Shown here: positions 38,801-49,757 of the stretch, in pieces | Numbering within the stretch: the stretch's first letter is position 1 | Layout of the letters: every line of letters begins with the position of its first letter | NCBI GenBank assembly: GCA_025331125.1 | Contig: JAOALB010000179.1 | Span: 32,918-96,917 of the forward strand | Reading direction: 5' to 3' | DNA length: 64,000 nt | From: Mycogone perniciosa | Lineage: Eukaryota > Ascomycota > Sordariomycetes > Hypocreales > Hypocreaceae | Program-made: the position numbers and the translations under genes | Notes under the pieces: generated by a model | Database searches by the model: none | Told to the model about the DNA's origin: nothing | What the model saw: only the letters and a program-made list of their open reading frames with translations

Positions 38801-41700
38801 AGAATAGGTTTTTATATAGCCTATAGCCTTTTTTTAAAAGGCCTTTTTTAATGCAGACTCGCAGCAGGTTAACCACCTTCTTTTCCATCCCTTTAAAAAT
38901 AAGGATATTGCCGCTCTGCCAGGCATTATATTCTACTATATAAATAGTCTATAATAAGGCGATTTTAAGATTTAGCTTTTTATATTCTGTGAAATTCCAG
39001 GAAAGTGCTATTTCCCTGTTTTTCAGGATCTATATAAAGATTACGGTTTTTTTTATTATTAGTTTCCCTTCTATTATTTTTAAAATCGCGGCTAGTTAAT
39101 TTAGTATAAGCCTTAACCTAGTCTTAATAGATAAGAATTTTAAAGTAATATAGTTAGCGAAAGGAGCGTTAAGGTTTAAGTTATCCTTTACTTTATCCTA
39201 TTTCTTTTATTTCCAATAAAGACTTTTAGTAAAGATAAAACTATTAGACGGCGCATTATTTCCTAAATGGATTTTTATACCTTTCTTTTTATATATAGTA
39301 TTAGTTTTAATCCTTTTATATTTTTATACTGTCTTTTAAAATCTTTTCCTTTAATCCTCTATTTCCTTAAACTTTTATACTGTCTTCTTTATTGCTTTTA
39401 TTTAATCTTTTAGATTATTGGCTAATATTACTTAAATTAAATCCTCCCTAGCTTACTTTAACAGTTAATATAAAACCTTTTCCCTAAAAGTAAACCAAAG
39501 TATTTCTAAGCTTTTTTCTATTTTATTAACTTTATATTTAATTATAAAGTTAATATTTATTTTAGCTTTAAATTATATAATGCCTTTATTTTACATTCTT
39601 AATAAATAGCTTTTACAGCTAAAGTTATAACTTAAACATTTCCTATTTTATATTTTATATATAAATCTTTATTTTTTAGTATACAATTAAATATTAACTG
39701 TATAGTTTAAATAAATAGTATTTTAAGGATAAAAGGCATTAAAACTTTATTTAATATAATATAGAATCTCGCTGCTATTTATATATTACTTATATATACT
39801 TAAATAATAGTTTCCCTGGTTATATTTACTTGCCTGTTATTAAATGCAGTACTAACTGCTTAGCAGGGGTATACCTTTAGACTGTATTTTATAGCTAGCT
39901 AATTAGAAATAATATTTCTTTTTAACTTTAAGTCTATAAATGCTTTGATAGGTATATTGTTAGGCTGTTTTAACTATACCTATATTTAAGGCAGGTTTTG
40001 CAAGTATTTAAAGATTTTTTTTATTTAAACTGTATTAATCTAGGCTATTAATCTCTATTCCTAATTTACTTTATAGTTAATAGCAATATTTAATTGCTTT
40101 AGCTTATAAAAGTATACTTTTAATAGTAGCGAAGTATTAAGGTTTTCGAGATTAATTAATTCTTTATTTAGAAATCCCTTTATTTATAAGGATTATAAGG
40201 GTGCAGCTTTAAAATATTAATTTTATAATAACTGGATAGTTTATATAATTAGGTTTATATATATAGTTATTGCGTCTAGTTTCTTTAATAGTTCTTTTTT
40301 AAAAGGGTATTTATAGGTAAAGAGAGATATTATTTAATATAAAGCAGGTTTAGAAACAGTTAAGTTAATCTTCCTATAAAACTATATTTTAGTAATTCTT
40401 TATAATTTTATAACTAAATCTGCTTTTAAAGCGTTCGCGAGTTTTAAAATAGTATTTAAAAGAATACTAATCTTAAACTTAATTGCATTATTTAACATTA
40501 CAGCTTAGATTAGTATTTTAGCTTACTTTACTTTTAATAATTCCTCCCTATTCCTAATCTTTATGATTCTGCTATCTTTACTGCGTTATAGTTTAAACGG
40601 CATAGTCTTTAAAATTATAAATATAGGGTTTAAATGCAGTTACTTTTTCTTAATCGGCTACTTTAATTAAAGCAGTAATAGTTCCTTTTTAATTTATTTA
40701 TCCGCTTTATTAATTATCTAAACGCGCTTTTATCCTCTATTAACTATAAAGTTAGCGAGGAAAGTTAAATTAAATAATTCTATAGTTAAGTAGTTTTAGT
40801 TATATTTATCTAAACGGTTTTTAAGGGAATTTATCCTAGCCAGGTTTATAGAGATATTTTCAGCCCCTTTTATACTTTTACTGTTTTATTTACTGCCAAT
40901 TATTTAATCTCTGCCTATAAAGTATATAATATTTATTATCAGTCCTTTTATAGGGATTATATTTAACCTTTATAATAGTTTAATCTTAAATATCTCCCTA
41001 TACTTTATTTCTTTATAAACTATATTAAAGAATTTAGTTTTATAGTAGTTTACTTTTTAGTTAAAAAAGTTAAGTTTTATTTTTTTTATAAGTAATAGGC
41101 TTAGCAAGACTTTATTTTAAGCCTTAAACAATTCCACTTAAAGCGCTAGTATTTTTTATATATAAATTCTAATAGTTATAATTACTATAATAAGTTAAGC
41201 CAGGACTAAGATTTTCTATAAGCTTATTTAAGCTATTCTTGCTTTAAGGTTATATATTATAAACTTATAGCCTTTATTATAGGCCAGCTTAGCGCAGTTT
41301 TAAGGGAAATAGCTTTTATTTATATAATACTAATAATATTTTATGTTTGCAGCTACCTTTAAGTAATAGTAAAGGAAAGAGTTTAGTATATTATTATATA
41401 AAGGGTTTATTATATTAATATTATTAATAGCGATTATTAATATAAAGAGTTTTAATTTAAGTTTATTACTATTAGTAGTAATACGATAATACTCTTTTTC
41501 CTTTAAATTAATTGTTTTAGCCTTTTAGTTAAAGAGATAAACTGCTAGTTTATTGAATTTTTCGGATAAAGCGTTTATTTAATCCTTAAACTGTAAAAAT
41601 ACACCTAGTTCTATAAGTGTAGGCTGCTGCTCTTTCCGCCCTTTCGAATTTAGGATTATTTTTAACTTAAATAAATTAAATATATGCCTAGTTTTGAAAG
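35830..41700 (-). pseudogene. E Gypsy gag-pol, RIP-inactivated
   Basis: On the minus strand an N-terminal, gag-like part near 41.6 kb reads IELGVFLQFKD. RT begins near 38,740 with VTIKDAFIPLSAD, then FSKDFIGYIILLLLDFFLG, and the metal-binding motif reads FLDN (about 38,465; expected FLDD). Downstream are SIFYQE and IGYLY-type connector segments, then RNase H. The integrase core is near 36.5-37.2 kb (IDKGPKIKKTL, ANAFIEVSYQSL). The C-terminal domain has NNFILLYNAKRQGDL near 36.43 kb and reaches about 35,830. Stops are TAA/TAG throughout. The 5' limit is a guess, because gag is poorly conserved. Confidence 0.75.
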
Positions 41701-43323
41701 GTATTTTTATAAATTCTCGAAAATAAACTCTTTAAATATTAAGTTCTGTAAGCGTTTTATTATAAAAGAGTATCTAGACTTTAATATACTTTAACTCTTT
41801 AAAATTATTAATTTCTTTAATTTCTTTAAAGGCTATTACTAATAAAAGCAGCTCTAGTAGCATTGCTTTAGCAATATTATAAGAATACAGTATAGCCGCC
41901 CTTTAATTTCTTTTATTAAGCTTTTAATAAAAGTATTAATATTAAAGTAATTAATTTATTGCAGATTATATTCTAATAGGCTTATAATAATAAAGATTTT
42001 AGAGTTATACAGTATATAATTCCGATTATTCTTTATTATACTGCTTATAATGCTATATAAGCTCCTTTTTAACTTTATTTTAACTAATACTTTTTTTAAT
42101 AAAGATTTAAACTATTTTTTATTTTTTTAGTTTTATAAATAATTTTAAATACCTCTTTTAATCTTTTATTAAAATTCTTTAATCTTTTATCTTTTACTTA
42201 TAGTTCTTTAAAGATTAAGATATATTTTTACTATTAAACTTACTTATAAAATTTATCCCTATAGGTAGCTTTATTCTTTAAATATTTTTAAAAGCCTAAG
42301 CAAGGAAAAGGAACTTTTAAAAGGGTATTTTCCTATTTTCCGCTAAAGAACTTAATCTTTCCCTAGCTTTTATTGCAATAGATTTAAAAGGTATTAATAT
42401 TAGGCTAGGTATATAATTAAATAATTCCTTTAATTGGGGTTTTAAAGAAAGGTTTATATTTAGTACTTTAATAACTAAAAGTTATTTATTTACTTTTAAT
42501 CCTTTTATTTAAAGTTAAAATAAACTATTAGAGTTTTAATTAAATAATCCTTTAATAATAAAATACTATTTATCCTACTAGTTTAAGTTATTTAATTTAA
42601 ATGCTTAGCTAATATAAGCGTATTCCTTTTTTAGGTAAAAAAGGGATATACTCTTTTAGTAAAGGGGTTATAGCGGAGTGTTCCTTTATAGTAATAGGTT
42701 CTTTTATAATAAAGAAAGGTTTTATTTATTTATTTAAAATAATAGAATCAGCTATTCTTTTAAGGATAGTTTCCTTTATTAATACTAGTCTCGCAGTATT
42801 AAATTATTATCCTTTTTAAATCTCTTTTTAGTAGCTTTAATATAAATAAAGGTAGTTTATATATAAAAGATTATACAAGTAGTAAAAATAGTATTTTTAT
42901 TAAAAGCTAAAGAAAGTTTAGCTAAAAAGGTTAATAAAATTAAAATAAAGTCTCTGTATTAAACAATTAAATAATTAGTCTATTTCTTACTAGTTCTCTA
43001 TAATTGCTCTACTAGCTGGCTTATAGGGTTATAAGCGAAATAAGAGTTGCAATAGTATATTGTTAATTTAAAGGGGATTATATTATATAAAGCTAACCAT
43101 TTAATTTATATATTTACTTTTACTATACTAACTAGTCCTTTTATAATTTCCTTTAATTCCTTAACCTTCTATTAACAGGTATTATAAGCTAATAGTTTCT
43201 TAAAATTTCGTTTATTTATTATATTTTAGCGCATTATACCTAGGTTAACTAATCCAAATTCCTATATTTCGGAAATTGCAACTAGATAACCTATATTTTC
43301 GGAATCAAGTATTATACTAATCT

Positions 43324-43904
43324 TATTAAAAAGGAGGGCTAAAAAGTAAGGATTTCAGTGTATTTAGGTAACCTTCCTATTCTGGCTAGACCCGGAATTA
43401 GGCCCGACGCTAGGACCGAGTTCCGGAGGAACTTCGGTGTAAGTCAGGAAATTTCTGTTATCTTTAACGATAACAATTAAGCTAAGACCAGCTATCCCGC
43501 CTACCCTAGACTTAATACAATGGCCATAATGGCTATTGTGAAAAATCTGACTAAAATGGTTTCCTGTTTATATGGCTATAAGTCGATTTAGCTGATTTCC
43601 TATACAAATAAATTTTGCGGAAAATAGGAATAGAGCCACGAACCTAACTCTGCCGCTATATTCTTATTATCTAGTTGGAGGATTATTATAGAAGATAAAG
43701 CATTGTTTTATAATCACTTCTATAATCTAGCCGTATATATACTAGATATTTTATAGCTTTTCAGCTATTAGATTAGTTATAATTTAATTATTTATTTATT
43801 GTTAACCCAATTAGACTTTTAGTTGTTTCTTTATTACTGTATTGTATGCAGCTTCTTAGAAGCTGTATATAAATAAGGTTTAGTATAACTTTATTATTTT
43901 AATA
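43324..43904 (+). repeat. Solo Copia LTR inside E (581 bp)
   Basis: It matches the Copia LTRs at 18,374 and 24,313 along the full length and is flanked by the 5-bp duplication aatct (43,319-43,323 and 43,905-43,909). The lone LTR with a TSD shows that a complete Copia inserted here and was removed by LTR-LTR recombination. It retains more G+C than the 5' LTR of the full copy in places (ACCGAGTTCCGGAGG). Confidence 0.93.
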
Positions 43905-44113
43905 AATCTATATTAACTAGCTGTAATAAAGGGTTTTTAGGCTGTTTCTTTTAATTAATTATTTTATACTCGCCTAGAGATTTATTAAAGTTAGCCTATA
44001 ATTCTATTAGTAGTTAAATGAGGGTAGGTTTTAGTGGCAGTATAAAAGCGCCTTTAGTAATTGCTTCCTGTAATGTAATCCCTGAGATATCCCTTTATCT
44101 TAGTTACCAGTTT

Positions 44114-44502
44114 TATTAAAGGGGAATTAGCGCTTTAAATATATATATACACCAACAATAACTAAAATAAAGCGCAAGAACTACGCTTTTAATAGAACTA
44201 TAAAGCTGTAATTAAATAATATAAAGGCTAAAAGATACTGCGAATTATTTAATTATAATATCTGCAGTTAAAAGTAATTAACGGTTACCTCTTTATGCCT
44301 TAATAGCTATAAAAATACAGGTAAAGGTAATATATTAAAGGAAAACGCGGGTTAATCCTATTAAACTAGGTCTATCTGTTTATCTTTATAGTTTTATACC
44401 TCCCTAATTTAGTAGTTACTTAAATAAGCGATTAACTTTATTTAGGTAGGCTAGTAAAAAGGACTGTAAATGCATTAGGTATATTAGTTACCCTTGATAA
44501 AA
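44114..44502 (-). repeat. E 5' LTR (389 bp)
   Basis: Aligned with 31,818-32,207; differences are mostly C->T and G->A relative to the left copy. On the minus strand the internal sequence starts AAACTGGTAACTAAG, a candidate primer site. Confidence 0.85.
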
Positions 44503-45789
44503 TACCTTTTAGCCTTTATAATATACTTATTATATTTTAATACTAAATATATTATACTCTTTATAACCTTTTTAACTGCATTTATATAATATACTTTAAT
44601 AATATTTTAATATAGTTTTTAAGTTAAAAGGAATATAAAAGATATATTTATAAAATAATAGCCTGCCTTTAAAATATAAGCCTTTAAATAAATATTATTA
44701 AATATAAGTTTAAAATAAAAAAAAGTTTTTTTTAGTTTAATTATTACTTTAAAAGTATTAAAGATAAATTTTAAAAAGGTTAAAGCTATATTAAATTAAT
44801 AATTACCTAAAAAAGTAAAAGATTTATAATAGTTCCTTTACTTTATAAACCTTTATTATTATTTTATTTAAAAGTATTTGAAAAGAGTTATACTATTAAA
44901 TAAACTTTTAAAAAAGAATTAATTATATATTTAAAGATAAAAATAATAGGAAACCTTTAATGTAATTAAATGCACTTTTAAATTAACTTTAATTTTAACC
45001 TTTTTTAACTATAATAAATAAATAGTCTTAAAAATAAATACCTTTAATTAAATATTAAATAGTATTTTATTATAATATAATTAAAAAACTATTTTATATT
45101 TTATTATATTATTTTTTATAAAATATAACGCTTAAAAATATAACTATAAGATTTATAATTAAGAACTTTTAACTATTATTAAAGTAATAGAATAATAGCG
45201 CTTAAAATTATAAAGTTTATAAAAGTTTAATATTATTATAGACTATAAAAACCTTAAATACTTTACTTTAATTAAAGCTTTAAATTAATAATAAATTTAA
45301 TACTTTAAATTCCTTTAACTTTAATTTCTATATTATTTATTAATTTAGCTTTAAAGGTATAAAGTTTAATACTTTAAATAAAAAAGTATAAAATACGCCT
45401 ATAAAATTAAGCCCTTTTAATAACTAAATTAAAAATAGGCAATATACTATTTTTTTATAAAGTTCTTTTAACTTTAAAGCTTAAATAATATTATAAGAAA
45501 ATTATTATTAATTATAAAAATATTTATAAAGGCTGCCTTTATAATTATAATAATATTTATAAAAAATAATTTAACTAATAATTTAATTATAGTAGTATAT
45601 AAATAAAATATTATAGTAAAGGAAATAATAACTATACTTTAAAACTTTAATATTTATTAATAATAAAAGCAGTTTTATAAAAGACTTTAAATTATAATAA
45701 ATAACTATTAAATAATAAATAATAAAATCTATTATTAAAAGGAGCTTTTTATTGCCTTTAATAATAGACTTTATATATATAACAATCTA
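44503..45789 (+). mobile_element. Gypsy D4, 3' part (RT end, RNase H), truncated
   Basis: This resumes D4 after E. On the plus strand it reads the RT/connection part (FLYFINLYYYFI) and RNase H (KYNYKIYN then LLTIIKVIE then IIIDYKNLKYFTLIKALN near 45,170-45,290). It aligns with the reverse complement of D1 from about 15,190 to 13,870 and then stops matching, so the integrase C-terminus and 3' LTR are missing. Confidence 0.8.
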
Positions 45790-45885
45790 GGTTAATTCTT
45801 AATAGTTAAACCCAGGTTTATAGGTTTATATTAATAGAAAGGTTAAGGATAAATACTAAACAGGGTAGGGTTAGTCTAGGGTTGT
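45790..45885. other. 96-bp spacer between tail-to-tail D copies, with telomere-like bases
   Basis: The sequence matches neither D4 nor D2. It ends with CAGGGTAGGGTTAGTCTAGGG (45,861-45,881), which contains two TAGGGTT-like units resembling the fungal telomere repeat TTAGGG. It is too short and degenerate to be called a telomere relic with confidence. Confidence 0.35.
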
Positions 45886-48800
45886 TTTTAATTTAATTAT
45901 TAAAGGGATTTAATTTTATAGGCCTATTTTCTGCTTTTCTATTTAAACTATTAAACTTTATAGCTTTAAAGCCAGGTTAATAAATAATATAAAAGTTAAA
46001 GCTAAAAAGGAATTTAAACTATTAAATTTATTGCTAATTTAAAGCTTTAATTAAAGTAAAGTATTTAAGGTTTTTATAGTCTATAATAATATTAAATTTT
46101 TATAAGCTTTATAATTTTAGGCGCTACTCTTTTATTATTTTAATAATAGCTAAGAGTTTTTTTTTATAAATTTTATAGTTATATTTTTAAATATTATATT
46201 TTATAAAAAAGAATATAATAAAATATAAAATGCCTTTTTTATTATACTATAATAAAATACTGCCTAATACTTAATTAAAGGCATTTATTTTAAAAACCAT
46301 TTATTTATTATAATTAAAGAGGGCTAGGATTAAGGCTAATTTAAAAGTATATTTAATTAAATTAAAGGCTTCCTGCTATTTTTCTCTTTAAATATATAGT
46401 CAGTCTTTCTTTAAAAGTTTATTTAATAGTATAGCTATTTTAAAGTATTTCTAAATAAAACAGTAATAAAAGTTTATAAAGCTAAAAAACTTTTATAGGT
46501 CTTTTACTCCTTTAAATAATTGCTAGTTTAATATAGCTTTAACCTTTTTAAAATTTCTTTTTAATCTTTTTAAAGTAATAATTAAATTAAAGTATTTTAC
46601 TTTTATTGTCTTAAACTTATATTTAATAATATTAATTTAAAGGCTAGTGTTTTAAAGGCAGGCTACTACTTTATAGATATATTTTTAATATTCTTTTTAG
46701 CTTAAAGAGTATATAAAGATATTATTAAAGTATATTCTATAAATATAGTTAAAGAGGTTATAAAGAGTATAGTAAATATAATATTAAAATATAGTAGGTG
46801 TATTATAAAGGCCGAAAAGTATAATTAATATTTTAAAAAGGCTAAACTTTATAATAAATAATGTTTTCTATATATTTCTTTTAGCGATATAAAGGTTATT
46901 AAATATAGCGATAATATTAAGTGTTATATATACCTTTATATAGCTTAAAGTATTAAAGGTTTCCTAGATTAATAGTAATAGGTATTAATTTTTAATAGTA
47001 ATATTATTTAACCTTTAATAATTTTAATAAATATAAACGCTGCCTTTTAGTTTTGCAGCTAAAAAGAAAAAAGCAGTATATTATACTTATAATTTGCAAA
47101 TAAATCTTTTTATAAAGTTATTACTTAACTATTCTTTTATTACCTGCAATTTATTAAATAAAAATAGCTTATTCTTTTAATATAAAAGGTTTTTTTTTAA
47201 TCATATCTCGATTTTATAGTTTTAAGCCTATTATAAAGGAAGTTTATTTACTATCTTTAATAAAAAGGCATTATATAGGTTATATAGCCAGGATAGCAGT
47301 TTCTTTAAAATATTTAATTTATTAAGTTTAAGTTTTCCTACTATAAATTTCTTTATATTAGCGGCTATAATCTTTTTTAATTATATTAAAGAGTAGTATT
47401 TATTAATAAAGTTATATATTCTTTTTAATAATATTATTTTTACTTTAATATAGTCTCTTTATCCTATAAGTATTTATTAGAAAAACTTATTTAAAAGCTT
47501 TAATAGGCTAATAGGCATTAGTTTTTTAATTTTAATAATTTAATTAATCTCTTTTTAAGTTACTTTTATTACGCGGATATATAATTAATAATAAAAGGTA
47601 ATAAAGTTTATAGCTGCTATTATTTATATATCCGCTATATTTAAATATACTTTTTAATTTTAAAGTTTAGTTTAGTTTTGCGGAAATAGTATATTAAAAG
47701 GTAATAATAGTAGCTTTAATAAAGGTTTTCTTTTTTATTATTAACTGCAGATTATAAGGGTAGGCAGCAGCTTTATATATACTTAGTTTAAGATTATTTA
47801 TACCTATATTTCTTTATTATTCATTTTACTGCACCTGCAGGTTATATAGTAATTTTAATTTAATATTAAAGTTTATAAAATATATAGTTTATAAACTCTT
47901 TTTTGAATTAAATTACAGTCTTTCTTTTTTAAATATTTTTAATTAATAGTTATTAGTATAGTATAGTTTTTTATTTAATTAAATTAAACTTTACTTTATT
48001 TTAAGTATTTTTAATTATTAATTGCTAGTAATATATATTCTTTATATTAGCTTTAATAAAGTTATTTTTTATTTTAACTACTATTAGGATTTATACTTTA
48101 TTAGGCTATTTTACTGCTAGCTTTAAAGTGCTGCTAGGTTAAGGTATAGCTGGTATAGCTAGATTTAATAATTTTAGTTTTATATTTAATATAGATTTCT
48201 TTAATATATATTAGCCTGCTTTTTCTTATTGCATTTATTAAAGCTATAACCTGCTTTTTTATAGTAAAAGTATAGTCCTTTAGCGATATATCTTTTGCAA
48301 AAGATTTAAAGGTAAGGTAATATAATATATATAATATCTAGCTGTATTAGGTTACTAGTTAGCGCTAGGGCAGTAGTTTAGTTATTTATTTAATTATTTG
48401 CTTAATTGTTTTGCTAGTATTAGTAATATTACTGCTATTATTAATAGCTTTATTAACGCTAGCCTATTTAAATAGCATAAAAGGTATTATAGTAGGCGCT
48501 TTTTTAGAGCTTGTTATAAATAGTTTAGTAAAGTTAGTACTATTTAATAAAGTTAAACTTATCTGGCTTAATTACTTAAATTTTTATAGTATCGGCAAAT
48601 TCTTAAAAGACCTTTATCTTTAAAGCCTTTATTATCTATTTAGCAGTTTTACTATATTTACTGCCTAGTATAAATAACTTTACTATAAAGTTTTAAAAAG
48701 GCTTATTTAATATATATAGATTATTAAAAGAGTATAATGCCTTTTAGGATAGGTTAATTGTTTTATATTATTTATTAAAATTAGTAAAAAGTATTATATT

Positions 48801-49757
48801 AGTTTTTTAATGCTATTAGGTAAAGTTATTAGGATTTTTAATAATAGTATTAAAGTTTCTTTATTATAGTTAATATATATCTCCCTTTAAAAGGCTTATA
48901 AGATATAAAATCTTTTTAAGTTTAGTTAAAAAAATTAATTAATTACCTATAAAAGTAATATTAATTTAAAAGCACTAGTTAATATATTTTTATTAGTATT
49001 TAATAATATATTTTTATTTACTATTTAATTATTTAAGGTTTTTAATTTAATAGCAGTTAAATAAATTATTATTTTTAAGGTTTAGCAGTAAAGCTATATT
49101 TAAAGCTTTAACTTAAGCTTTAATTTATACTTTAAAGTTTTAGTTTTTAGCTGCCTACTTTAAGATTTCCTACTTAAAAGTTTATTTCTATTTTTTCTAT
49201 TAAGCTAGGCCTTTATTTATTACTTAATTAAAGAGATAGAACTAGTAATAAAGGTTATTATCCTTAATAATTGCGTTTATTAAATATATATAGTCGCTAT
49301 TAATATTAGATTTTTATAGGGTTTTAAAGAGAAAAGGGAAAGGCGTTAACTTTATAGCAAAGACTATAATCTATTAGGCCAGGTTAAGTTATAGGGCGAG
49401 GTTTAGGGTATTTATATTTATCTCGCTTATAATTAATTTCCTATATGTATAGGGTTTAAAGGGCAAGGGCTAGGCTATAGAGGCGTTATTATAGGTTCAG
49501 GAATAAAGGGGGAATTTAAGGAAGTTTATAATTAGTTAAGTATATACTTCGCGACAGCATAGCCGAGTTAAGGGATAGTATAAACTATTACAGTATAGGA
49601 AGGCAGGTTAAGGCAAATATTATTATTATACTGTAGAGAGTAAAGAAGCCTTAAGGCTTTACAGAAAGCTATAGCTAGGAATGCGTTAGGGCCTGGTTAT
49701 ATAATTAGAGTTTATATAACAGGGCGTTAATATCGCGTTACAGTCAGTGCCGTAATA
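45886..49757 (-). mobile_element. Gypsy D2, 5' part with LTR; 3' truncated and internally deleted
   Basis: It is colinear with D1: 45,886 corresponds to about 14,226 and 49,757 to the outer end of the 5' LTR. Minus-strand RNase H and RT (YFNN at 46,712-46,731) are present, while the integrase end and 3' LTR are missing. Near 48,095 it lacks about 730 bp found in D1 (about 16,335-17,065) and D4. It is less RIPped than D4 in several stretches (for example 49,450-49,750). No target duplication is expected because one end is lost. Confidence 0.82.
49586..49757 (-). repeat. D2 5' LTR (172 bp)
   Basis: It retains the outer end CAGTGCCGTAATA intact and aligns with the other D LTRs without gaps. Confidence 0.85.

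Larger units (their letters stand above)
31818..44502 (-). mobile_element. Large (about 12.1 kb) Ty3/Gypsy retrotransposon E inserted in D4
   Basis: The LTRs at 31,818-32,207 and 44,114-44,502 are colinear. The flanks are TACTT on the left and TACCT on the right, a 5-bp duplication differing by one C->T, and D4 resumes on both sides. A polypurine tract (rc of ccctccctat, 32,208-32,217) makes the left LTR the 3' LTR, so E reads on the minus strand. Without the solo Copia LTR inserted at 43,324 it is about 12.1 kb, long for Gypsy. Pol occupies the middle, and an unexplained 3.6-kb block lies between pol and the 3' LTR. Confidence 0.88.

Noticed and set aside
48411..48623. Plus-strand 70-residue open frame, hydrophobic
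   Set aside because: It lies antisense to the gag-side region of Gypsy D2, and its composition follows from Leu/Ile-rich antisense AT codons. The same stretch in D1 (near 17,390) is not a separate gene.
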